Shown here: in pieces, positions 10,519 to 18,905 of the stretch
Numbering within the stretch: position 1 is the first letter of the stretch
Layout: each line of letters begins with the position of its first letter
Assembly (NCBI GenBank): GCA_033064195.1
Contig: JARBJD010000051.1
Coordinates: forward strand, 186,001 to 250,000
Direction of reading: 5' to 3'
DNA from: Blattamonas nauphoetae
Taxonomy: Eukaryota; Preaxostyla; Oxymonadida
DNA length: 64,000 nt
Position numbers and translations under genes: made by a program
The notes under the pieces: model-generated
Seen by the model: the letters and a program-made list of their open reading frames with translations, nothing else
Databases searched by the model: none
What the model was told of the DNA's origin: nothing

Positions 10519-11108
10519 CATGATGGTGATCTGACAAATTCTAACTTCTCGTATATCATCGAAATTCTGTCACCAATTGCCGTATTGATTTATCATCATG
10601 GTTTTAAAGACATATCCAAAGATAGATTTAGTCATTCATTCCTGGTTGAACCACAACCGACCACATCACGATTGCGCCAATTGGATGAACAAAGATGTCT
10701 ACAGATGTACCACCTCCTGTTTTATGTTTTTACGATTCATCAATGATCAATTTTTGACTCTAGTTGTGATCACAATGCGATTAGAGGATTTTCCTGATTC
10801 TCTGGTGGTTTTCGAGACGCGGTCAAATTTGGTTAATTCTGGAATTTTCGGTTCAACACTTCGATTCTCGACCTCCATTGGATTTTAATTGGCTTTTTCC
10901 TCTCTATGATTGATTTCTTTCATTTTTCCTCGATATCGATGGGATCCCCCCACAATCAAGTTATGCCGTTTGAGAACCGCGAAATCGTTTGGGATGTCAT
11001 TTTCAGCGAAGTATTCTGGCAAAAATATCAAATTTGAAGAATAGGTATGAAATAAAGATCGAGTTTGTGTTAGCACGAATAAAATAGAAATGTCAAAATT
11101 GTGAACAT
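10519..11108. other. 3' flank of the duplicated segment, left copy
   Basis: From about 10931 onward this stretch is recognisably similar to 26400-26574: both contain CCACAATCAAGT and GGGATGTCATTTTCAG at matching spacing. The tandem duplication therefore reaches at least this far past the helicase stop codon. 10519-10930 has a plus-strand open frame (10598-10888) with no recognisable content. Confidence 0.55.
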
Positions 11109-14100
11109 CTAATCAGGGTTGAGATGAGGATACTTGGTGTAAAAGGCTCTGAGTTCAGAATCGGACACACTTTCTCCTTGTGATTTTCGGTAATCAGGAG
11201 GATTGGGACCATATCCTCCGTGTTCGTTTCCCAAATGTGTGTAAACACTGCTTGAATCGGTTGCAGAGAAGAGACCACAATAGTAGCAATAATGAATCTT
11301 ACATTGCATACAATGGATGTGATTGCATCCACTATCTTTGTACGAGATGGACTTGCAGTTTGGACAGAATCGAAAACCAGGTGGTGGAACAAGTTTCTGC
11401 CTGCATTGATCCGGAAGATGCCATTGTCCGCAGTCAGCACAGAGGAACAGCTTGCAGCCGAGATGGGAGCACGAGAGGCGATATCCAATTTGTGGGCGAA
11501 ACATCAGGATAGTCGGATGTTCTGGGCAGCAGACAAGCGTCGGTGATTTGCGAAGAGCCGCTTGGTAATTCACTGTCACCCAAACTTGAACCATCGATCT
11601 CAGCGATGGTTCATCAAGAAATGCCACCAGTTGCTGAGCGAGCGGGATCATGGGCCATCGTTCTGGTTGTTCGGATTCCGTAACATCGCCACAATCGACA
11701 AGCGAAAGAAGGGAGAGTGTGGTTGGATTTGAGAAAATCGCAGTCATGTGCGGTTGTTTATGTGCACCCACAACGTGAGACTTTGTGGATTCATTGAAAT
11801 GATCTTCCAGACAGTCGAGACAGAATGGTCGAATTTGAACTGTGCCGTCCCGATGATACACATTCAGAGACCGTTTCGACCTCTTCGTGGCATCGCCGCA
11901 ATACAAATAGTCGCCGAGCAGTTCCGCCTGCTCCCCTTCGGTCTCGGACGGAGTTGATGCCCCAAGACTCTTCATGGCCGCCTCATATTCCTTCTCGGAG
12001 ACACTGGAGGGGATGAGAAGAAGCCTGTTATGGATGTCGATAGCCCATCGCGATTGTTCAATCCTTCCTCGAAGTTGGCGAGAGAGTATTGTTTTCGCCT
12101 GATGAATGTCGAGCGAGTCATCAAGAGGTTTTTGGAGGAATGGAATGTGCGGGCGATTCTCAGGATTCTGAAGAAGAGCATGCGCTCTGTCGACTTGTTC
12201 TTTTGGGCCTCCCCACTTGTTTCCTTTTCGCTTGATCATCGTAAGGTTGTGATGTGTGAGCCAGTCATGAATGCAGTTTTGGACGAGAGATCGATTCATC
12301 ACACAGCGAGGGACAATTGCAGGTGGGAAGACGAGCGGTGTGAGGATCTCTCCAACCAACGCTCGCTCCAATTCGGCGACAAATGTCAGGAGGAAATCCG
12401 ACGAGAGAAGTTGGACAAATATATCTCCATGGAACTGGCGGGTTTTCGATTCTTGGTATTCTTTCTGGAACACCACAATTGCCCCAAACTTTTGTGTGAC
12501 TGAACCGATTTTGGATACAAAATCGTTCTTTTTCAGACCAGAATCTGCGCGATGGTGGATTGTCACACCGACAAGTGGAATTGACTCCAAGTTGGTCGTT
12601 GTATGGCAAAGTTCATCAATTTTCCTCTTTATTGTTCCATTATTGTCCTCATTCTTAACAGTGATTGAGACAATCCCTTTGATTGTGTTTGAATGGAGGG
12701 GGAATCCGAGTTTTGCTTCATTCAGGAAAGTTTTGATCTCTTTGAATGGAATGCTTCGTTCTTGAGGTTGATTCAGTCCTTTCAGAGAATTATTTCGGTC
12801 GAAGAGTGTCTGTTTCTCATTTTTGAGTTGGGCTTGTTGTTGAATTATCGTTGTTTTGTCCTTGGATAATTTCCACGAGTCGCTGAGTCGTGCTTGCTCC
12901 GAGTTGATTTCTTTAATTCTGAGTGTGTTTCGTTCAAACTCTTGTTTTTCATCGGCTGACATCTCTTTTTTGGGGACACGGGGTCCTCTATTCATCTCCG
13001 TGTCTGTTGTGAATCCTCTCAAATCGATGGGCTGGAGTAACGACTTGTTCATGTTCAAAAACATGGCGTACTGTTCGATTGTGGACGTGACAGGGTGAGA
13101 TTTGCTTCGAGTTTGATCGAGTTGAATATCTGGTGGAAGCTGGGGAACAACTCCATCAACTACGAATTTGTCTCTTGGATCATGGAAGAGTAGCAGACTC
13201 GTTGATGATTGAACGTCGATGGTCCCCCTCATGATTTGATTCGCTGTGTGGACGAGATACTGCCCAGTGGTGTATTCTGCATGAATTGTCTGTCGTGTCC
13301 AGGAAAGTGGATTCACATCTGGGATTGTCATCTCTGTAAGCACCACGAGATGATCGAAGAAGAACGTGTTTGTCGAGAAGACGCTCGTTGCTTTGTGCGA
13401 AACACATGGATTGTAGAAGTTGTCTTGTTTCTGTTGAGAATTATCGGAGTCTGCCAGAGGGATCGAGAGAGATTCTCCAGTGATTGCGATGACGATCTCA
13501 TCATTCTTTGAGGCAAGCAGAGGACGATGTTGAACAAGGAAATCAATCGATCGCTGTGTCATTGAATATGGACGGATTTTGGTGTCCTTGAAGAAAATTG
13601 TTTTGCTGATCATTTCGTCAGATCCGTAACTTGTCATTGCAACAGCACAATTTATCACTTCGTGCTGAAGAAGAACTGTTCGACCAACAAAAGGAAGCAG
13701 CTGTCTCACTGAATCGATGGCTTTCTGAAGAATGGCGCGACCGTTCTCATTTTTGGGGATGGCAGTGACAACCGCCGAGTCTGGATGTTGGCTGAGGATG
13801 CAAAATTCCGTTCCTGCGTTCAGTCCTGTGATGTCTTTGGACTTGAACATCCCCACGAAATGTTCTGAAGTTTCCAAATACGCTTTCAGAAGAGGGAGAG
13901 TGAATGGATTGTTCAGAGACGCCTCACATTTGACAGAGATTGGACGACGTTGGTTTGGCTTTGTGAAGTTTCGATGAAGGAGGCTTCCGTAAGTTTCTTT
14001 TGTGGTTGTGTTGGGAGAGATCTCAAAGACAAAACAGTTCTCGGGACACGATAATCCTGTTTGACCAGGTCTGTTTTTGACTGAAATGACTGACCTTACA

Positions 14101-17100
14101 TCTTCGGAGAATGAGAGTGATGGATGGCCTTGGTAAACCAGAGTTGGATCGTTCAAGCATGTAACGATGGAGATGAAGGACGCTTCTCTGCAAGAGATAT
14201 AAGACTCGTTTCGAGCTCTGATGCAATCAACGAGTTTCTGGATGGTGTCCATCAACTTCTCCCTCTCTGAACAGAATTCTTCAATCTTCCCCCATACCAA
14301 AGAACGTTCGACGTCTTTTGCTCGCTTCTTCATCAAGTCCATCACGTCGAAGATGATTCGAGGGGCTTCCTTGCCTGACAATCCATACTTCGTAGCGTTG
14401 TCCTTCATTGATCCTTTGTGCTTCCGCATTTGGAGGAGAGTGAGTATCAATGTCACAATGTCGGAATCTTCGCAATAGTTTGAACAGAGGTGGACGTTGT
14501 TTGGATTGGTGACGAGATGGGACGACGAGAAGACGAGGACGATGAAGAAGCAGACCAGCTCAACAATCGTGCGTTCTTCCTCCGATTGAACAACCGCTTC
14601 TGCTTTCGTGGCGAGGATGGATGATGACAAGAACGGCGACAATTTGGAGAAGATCGCCAACTCTCGACCGATCTCGGTGAGTCTGCGTGTTTGTGAGTCC
14701 AACGCTCCGATTGATGTGAGTTCTGACAAGTAGTTGTTGATATCGTCGATTGGGATGGGGTCAGGGAGATTCTGGACTTTTTCCAAGTCGAGGTCGATCC
14801 CTCGAAGTCTGAGGATATCTCCCGCAATGTCAGAAGTGAGAATGGAGGGTGGGAGTTCGTTGATGGGTGGCTTGTCTTTGATCATAATTTGGACACAAAC
14901 ACCATTCCTTGTTCGTCCGACTCGTCCCCGCCTCTGTGTTTGGCTCTTCTCAGAGATTGGTTCTTCTGTCAGAATTGTCAATCCCTTTGCTCGATCATAC
15001 GAGGCTTGATTGTGAATTCCGCAATCCACCACAGCTGCCAGATTGTCGATAGTCACAGAGGACTCGATTGCTTCAGTTCCGATGATGATTTTGATAAGAT
15101 TGGGATATTGTCGCATTTCTTGTTTGATCAAGCCCTTCGCAGTACTCGAGACGAAGCCAGCATACTTCACGATCATCACAAAGGTGGTTGTGGTATTGTT
15201 CCGGATCGTTTTATTCAGATAGCTGTCGAAGTCACTTTTATTGTCGAGTTTTTCTTCCAAATTCTCCAGCACCCTGACACTTCGAAATATAGGCTGTGTT
15301 TTGGGTGATATTCGATTGCGGATTTCAACGTCAATTTTCTTCATTCGATTGTTTGTCGAGGTGAAGATGATGAAATGCCCCTTTTCTCGATGTCCACTGA
15401 CCATATCAGCCAAAATTTCGACAACTTCTTCAGCTGCCACTTTTGTTGTGTCTGGCAACCTTTCGACTTCTTTCTTTGTGTCGTGGATTGGGAAAAGCTG
15501 GGAATCGGAGAGTGATATATGTGAAATCGACGGGAAGCATTTCAGAATACGTTCATCGGGAGTGGCTGACATCATGAGGACTTGGAGAGGGAAAGGATTG
15601 GCTCGGCATTTCTCACCCAATTTGGCAATGAGAATGTCAGTGTCAACTGATCGTTCGTGGATTTCGTCCAGACAGAACCGTGTCCGTCCGATCAAGTCAA
15701 GTTTCTGTTGCTCTGCTTTCACCAAAAGTTTCACTGCGTTGAATGGTGAGAGTAGCGCAACAACAGGCTTGGCGATTTGTTGTCGGAGGAGTCTCAGAAT
15801 TTCGTTAGGTCTCGTAGAGAGATTAACAGAGTCACCGAGGATCCTTGTGAAGTCAGTAATCTTGTCGGCGACAATGGCACTGCTTGGTTGTGTCATGATG
15901 AAGATCGGTCGCTGAAGAGTGTCTCGGAGGGCTTTGATGGCAAAGATGAACGGAGAGCAGCGGGTCTTTCCACTTCCAGTTGAGCTTTTGAAATTCAGGA
16001 ATGGATGCGGTGTGGTGAGGAACTCGGTGTGTTTGTCGTAAACAGCATACACTTTTGTGTTCCAGTCATCCGTCTCTGGAGAGAATACAATCCTGAAGAG
16101 TTTGTCTTCAATGACCTTTGCTTCCCGAGTGTCATTTCCTGTCATGAATGAAGTGAACGTGCTGATGGCAGAGAAAATCCGAACGAGGTCTAGTTTGATT
16201 TGTTCGACGTTGTTCTTGGAGAGAGACTGAGGAAGTCGGGTGCTGATGTTGTTGAGAGAAGAACTGATCAATGTCATTGATTCCATCCATTCATTATCTC
16301 TGCAGAAAGAGTCCAGTGGGGCAAGGAGCTGTAGAAATGTTGTCCGAATATCGTCTTTGAAGAGAGAGTGTTTTGTCAGAATTGCTTGGATGTCATTGAG
16401 GATCGCTGTCTTCTGTTCAGGGTAGGAGATGGGAGGGGGTTGCAAAGTGCGTGGAGGAGGTGGGGGAGATATTGAATCGCGAGGCGATTGACTGGAGTTT
16501 CGACCTTTACGGCCAGTTGGGCGAGGAGGAGATGTTGAAATAGGAGGCGATTGACTGTGTCTTTGACCTTGATGGATGGATTGTGGAGTCGTTGGAGGAT
16601 GTTGAGGAGGTGGAGGAGGCTGAGAGAGCTGTGGGGTATTGACCTGACTTTGAGTTAGATGAAGGTTCGGAGGTGGTTGAGGCGGAGGGGGCAGAAAAAT
16701 GAGGTCAGTGTGAGGAGGAGAGGTCGAACTTATCGGTGATTGACTAAGTTGTCGACCTAGATTGTCGGTTGGGCTAGGAGGAAATGTTGAAATAGGAGGC
16801 GACTGACTGTGTCTTTGATCTTGATGGATGGATGGTGGAGTCGTTGGAAGGGGTTGCGGAGGTGGAGGGAGGTGTGGGGGTGGAGGGAGGTGAGGGGGTG
16901 GAGAGAGGTGAGGGGGTGGAGGAGAATGGTTGACACGATTCTCGAATTGAACTTTTTCTCTCTTCTTTTCATCGGAAGGATGGAGAAGATCATTCAGAGA
17001 GGACGTTTTGATGATGTCCAGCGATTTCCGAAAGGCAGATCGGACGATGATTGATTTGTGTTGTTTGGCTGCAACGTTTGAAGATAATCGAAATGGGTCG

Positions 17101-17630
17101 ATGATGGTGTAACACCCCTTTGCTTGTTCTCCTTGCAGACTTCCTGCGATTGAGTGTGTGTTGAGAAGCCGTCCGTGTCTGATGGAGAATGCCATCGAGA
17201 GATTGAAGGAATCGAAGAAATCAAGAAAGCCGAAGATGAGTGACGAGAGGCTGGCGCTGTTGACTGGGCGAGGATATCTTAGAAAGGATGTATCCGTCGG
17301 ATTGGGAAGAAGTCCAGCTCGGAGAGAGAGCCACGGCTCGGGATCTTTTGAGAATCTGATCTGGTTGTCTTTCACAACGGTGTTGATCACAAGAGCTGGG
17401 TTCGATGCGTTGATGTATTCATCAGATTGAAGGTTCGGGAGAATGGCTGGTCTAACGAGCTGGAGAAACCCAATCCCGATGAGCGTCCACGCATAGTTTG
17501 ACAATGTTCCCCGACCGGATTCGTTGATATCCCATCCTTTGGCCCAATGCTTGATAAATATGATAAATGAGCGAGTCGCATGCATACCAATCTCGGGTAT
17601 GGTCACCCCATTTACTAGATTCCACTTCAC
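11109..17630 (-). CDS. pseudo-nucleotidyltransferase / DEAH helicase / RBR fusion, left copy, N-terminally shortened
   Basis: 2,173 codons open. Rough residues: 20-215 second half of a TUT/GLD-2-like domain (FIKHWAKGWDIN, GTLSNYAWTLIGIGFLQL); 250-425 proline-rich linker, much longer than in the right copy; about 548-556 STGSGKT (Walker A); about 653 DEIHER (motif II); about 687 MSATPDE (motif III); about 902 QRRGRVGR (motif VI), i.e. a DEAH RNA helicase; a long middle part resembling plant DEAH11/12; then CCPEHP at about 2038 and CPNCK..SYKDSGCNHIHC near 2100, an IBR/RING2-like zinc module. The present first 19-20 codons (MKWNLVNGVTIPEIG...) are foldback-element sequence; the original N terminus lies beyond 18627 and 23972. 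Whether this shortened frame is expressed is unknown, but more than 6 kb without a stop suggests recent disruption or continued use. Confidence 0.7.
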   Translation of the reverse strand: MKWNLVNGVTIPEIGMHATRSFIIFIKHWAKGWDINESGRGTLSNYAWTLIGIGFLQLVRPAILPNLQSDEYINASNPALVINTVVKDNQIRFSKDPEPWLSLRAGLLPNPTDTSFLRYPRPVNSASLSSLIFGFLDFFDSFNLSMAFSIRHGRLLNTHSIAGSLQGEQAKGCYTIIDPFRLSSNVAAKQHKSIIVRSAFRKSLDIIKTSSLNDLLHPSDEKKREKVQFENRVNHSPPPPHLSPPPHLPPPPHLPPPPQPLPTTPPSIHQDQRHSQSPPISTFPPSPTDNLGRQLSQSPISSTSPPHTDLIFLPPPPQPPPNLHLTQSQVNTPQLSQPPPPPQHPPTTPQSIHQGQRHSQSPPISTSPPRPTGRKGRNSSQSPRDSISPPPPPRTLQPPPISYPEQKTAILNDIQAILTKHSLFKDDIRTTFLQLLAPLDSFCRDNEWMESMTLISSSLNNISTRLPQSLSKNNVEQIKLDLVRIFSAISTFTSFMTGNDTREAKVIEDKLFRIVFSPETDDWNTKVYAVYDKHTEFLTTPHPFLNFKSSTGSGKTRCSPFIFAIKALRDTLQRPIFIMTQPSSAIVADKITDFTRILGDSVNLSTRPNEILRLLRQQIAKPVVALLSPFNAVKLLVKAEQQKLDLIGRTRFCLDEIHERSVDTDILIAKLGEKCRANPFPLQVLMMSATPDERILKCFPSISHISLSDSQLFPIHDTKKEVERLPDTTKVAAEEVVEILADMVSGHREKGHFIIFTSTNNRMKKIDVEIRNRISPKTQPIFRSVRVLENLEEKLDNKSDFDSYLNKTIRNNTTTTFVMIVKYAGFVSSTAKGLIKQEMRQYPNLIKIIIGTEAIESSVTIDNLAAVVDCGIHNQASYDRAKGLTILTEEPISEKSQTQRRGRVGRTRNGVCVQIMIKDKPPINELPPSILTSDIAGDILRLRGIDLDLEKVQNLPDPIPIDDINNYLSELTSIGALDSQTRRLTEIGRELAIFSKLSPFLSSSILATKAEAVVQSEEERTIVELVCFFIVLVFSSSHLVTNPNNVHLCSNYCEDSDIVTLILTLLQMRKHKGSMKDNATKYGLSGKEAPRIIFDVMDLMKKRAKDVERSLVWGKIEEFCSEREKLMDTIQKLVDCIRARNESYISCREASFISIVTCLNDPTLVYQGHPSLSFSEDVRSVISVKNRPGQTGLSCPENCFVFEISPNTTTKETYGSLLHRNFTKPNQRRPISVKCEASLNNPFTLPLLKAYLETSEHFVGMFKSKDITGLNAGTEFCILSQHPDSAVVTAIPKNENGRAILQKAIDSVRQLLPFVGRTVLLQHEVINCAVAMTSYGSDEMISKTIFFKDTKIRPYSMTQRSIDFLVQHRPLLASKNDEIVIAITGESLSIPLADSDNSQQKQDNFYNPCVSHKATSVFSTNTFFFDHLVVLTEMTIPDVNPLSWTRQTIHAEYTTGQYLVHTANQIMRGTIDVQSSTSLLLFHDPRDKFVVDGVVPQLPPDIQLDQTRSKSHPVTSTIEQYAMFLNMNKSLLQPIDLRGFTTDTEMNRGPRVPKKEMSADEKQEFERNTLRIKEINSEQARLSDSWKLSKDKTTIIQQQAQLKNEKQTLFDRNNSLKGLNQPQERSIPFKEIKTFLNEAKLGFPLHSNTIKGIVSITVKNEDNNGTIKRKIDELCHTTTNLESIPLVGVTIHHRADSGLKKNDFVSKIGSVTQKFGAIVVFQKEYQESKTRQFHGDIFVQLLSSDFLLTFVAELERALVGEILTPLVFPPAIVPRCVMNRSLVQNCIHDWLTHHNLTMIKRKGNKWGGPKEQVDRAHALLQNPENRPHIPFLQKPLDDSLDIHQAKTILSRQLRGRIEQSRWAIDIHNRLLLIPSSVSEKEYEAAMKSLGASTPSETEGEQAELLGDYLYCGDATKRSKRSLNVYHRDGTVQIRPFCLDCLEDHFNESTKSHVVGAHKQPHMTAIFSNPTTLSLLSLVDCGDVTESEQPERWPMIPLAQQLVAFLDEPSLRSMVQVWVTVNYQAALRKSPTLVCCPEHPTILMFRPQIGYRLSCSHLGCKLFLCADCGQWHLPDQCRQKLVPPPGFRFCPNCKSISYKDSGCNHIHCMQCKIHYCYYCGLFSATDSSSVYTHLGNEHGGYGPNPPDYRKSQGESVSDSELRAFYTKYPHLNPD
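16430..16935 (-). repeat. proline-rich linker repeats in left-copy fusion gene
   Basis: Codons for PPPHLPPP and for a recurring HSQSPPIST/SIHQ.QRHSQSPP unit, present about three times, between the TUT-like and helicase parts. The right copy has only a short version near 31900-31970, so the array expanded or contracted after the duplication. Confidence 0.6.
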
Positions 17631-17767
17631 ATTATAAACAAAGTTAGAGAACCATTTTTGTGAAATGAGGGCTTGTTAATGAAATTGGGACACCACGATC
17701 CTCTGTTTCGAACAACCTTTTCTCCATTGAAAGGACTTTATTTGATCCAATTCGACAAAAAACCAAT

Positions 17768-17945
17768 ATTGAGAGTATGTGAGACGAACTGAACGATACA
17801 AAAAAAGGGAAAAATGCCCTTGGAATGAAATCAGGATTTGATGTGGTCAGGACGAAAGTATGGGGATTGATCTGAATCCATCAAATCATTCCAAGGGCAT
17901 TTTTCCCTTTTTTGTATCGTTCAGTTCGTCTCACATACTCTCAAT
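17768..17945. repeat. 178-bp hairpin nested in the foldback arm
   Basis: Begins ATTGAGAGTATGTGAGACG and ends with its complement CGTCTCACATACTCTCAAT. The arms (about 58 nt) differ by one A in a poly-A run and enclose a ~60-nt loop. It sits at the inner edge of the left 197-bp arm, where the right arm is uninterrupted, so it is a later insertion or rearrangement. No ORF. Confidence 0.7.
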
Positions 17946-17997
17946 GGCAAGGGTGGACTTTCTGGGCCAAAAAACTCTAAGTAGTGGCAAAAAAGTT

Positions 17998-18073
17998 GTG
18001 CTCGGCGGGAGTCGAACCCCGAGCACAACAGTCGACAGAGGGGTTGGCTACCGCTAGGCCAAACGCGCCGCAC
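17998..18073 (-). ncRNA. tRNA-like Pol III unit
   Basis: On the minus strand there is a perfect-looking A box (TGGCCTAGCGGTAGCC) and B box (GGTTCGACTCC) at tRNA spacing, followed three bases past the putative 3' end by six Ts (17989-17994), a Pol III terminator. The ends can pair GTGC/GCAC, but the anticodon and T stems pair poorly, so a normal cloverleaf does not form. The loop would read GTC (Asp) at best. Likely a tRNA-derived or SINE-like unit or tRNA pseudogene carried in the foldback element. Confidence 0.45.
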
Positions 18074-18626
18074 GTTCACTTCCAAAAAATTGGTGTCTTG
18101 AAGGGAGAACTGCAGTAGATTGTCACTTCACGATACATCATGATCAATCGCTATGTTTTGAAAAATTGTAAGAAAATACGAGACATAAAGTTGAAATGAA
18201 TCAAGAAAGCGTAAAGATGAAGTGATATAGTTCGCCGATCGACCTCATCAAACACGATCGAATGATCGTGACATTCTCTGAGACGATCTCGACAGTATTC
18301 TCAACATTTTGAAAATAAAACGTGTTCACATCCATATTCGACAATTTATTACGAGAGAATAGCCTCGATGAACTACAATGTCACAACACACCTCGATCAC
18401 CTTTGGCCCAGAAAGTCCACTCGTGCCCTCTCAATATTGGTTTTTTGTCGAATTGGATCAAATAAAGTCCTTTCAATGGAGAAAAGGTTGTTCGAAACAG
18501 AGGATCGTGGTGTCCCAATTTCATTAACAAGCCCTCATTTCACAAAAATGGTTCTCTAACTTTGTTTATAATGTGAAGTGGAATCTAGTAAATGGGGTGA
18601 CCATACCCGAGATTGGTATGCATGCG

Positions 18627-18905
18627 AAATGCACAAATTTGGAAACTCGTTGATCAAACGAACAATATGCTTTGATCAGCTCGTCAGTAAATGTAGTTGT
18701 ACGTTGATTAAAATTGAGCGAGAATGTTGTGGGTTGGTCTGGGGACAAATCAGGGATAATCATGAGAGGTTCATTACAAGAAGCTAATATCATTGGAAAA
18801 TGGGCTGAGCCATCATACTTGATGAGAGAAAACGGCATCTGGCTCAAGGATGGAATGAGTGCAGAAAGAATAAGCTGTGGAGTATCTTTGGGATTGTCAG
18901 TAATA
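18627..18905 (-). pseudogene. severed middle part of the left-copy TUT-like domain
   Basis: Host coding sequence stranded between two insertions. It encodes TDNPKDTPQLILSALIPSL, FPMILASCNEPLMIIPDLSP and KAYCSFDQRVSKF, matching the right copy at about 80-90% by eye. It is followed on the coding strand by the foldback element and preceded by the 5-kb element. Without the insertions it would join the 23972-24306 part and the 11109-17630 frame. Confidence 0.75.

Larger units (their letters stand above)
17577..18626. mobile_element. foldback element with 197-bp identical arms, inserted in left-copy fusion gene
   Basis: Left arm 17577-17773 and right arm 18430-18626 are exact reverse complements (197 of 197 by eye), starting CGCATGCATACC. 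Beyond the arms the inverted similarity continues (GGACTTTCTGGGCC at about 17955, its complement at about 18405) but the left arm is broken by a 178-bp hairpin. The element interrupts a codon region where the right copy reads SKFLIFIKHW. I see no clean target duplication. The centre holds a tRNA-like Pol III unit and otherwise no ORF. Perfect arm identity suggests a young insertion. A MULE- or foldback-type non-autonomous element is the likely class. Confidence 0.8.

Noticed and set aside
15241-15915. 224-codon plus-strand frame opposite the helicase core (also 30818-31510)
   Set aside because: Antisense shadow of the conserved DEAH motifs, which are on the minus strand.
17998-18073. Functional tRNA-Asp(GTC)
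   Set aside because: A and B boxes are good, but anticodon and T stems do not pair properly, so only a tRNA-like unit is reported.
17577-18626. Assigning the foldback element a target duplication
   Set aside because: AAATGAGCGAGT and AAATGCACAAAT flank it but match at only about 8 of 12 positions, too weak to claim.
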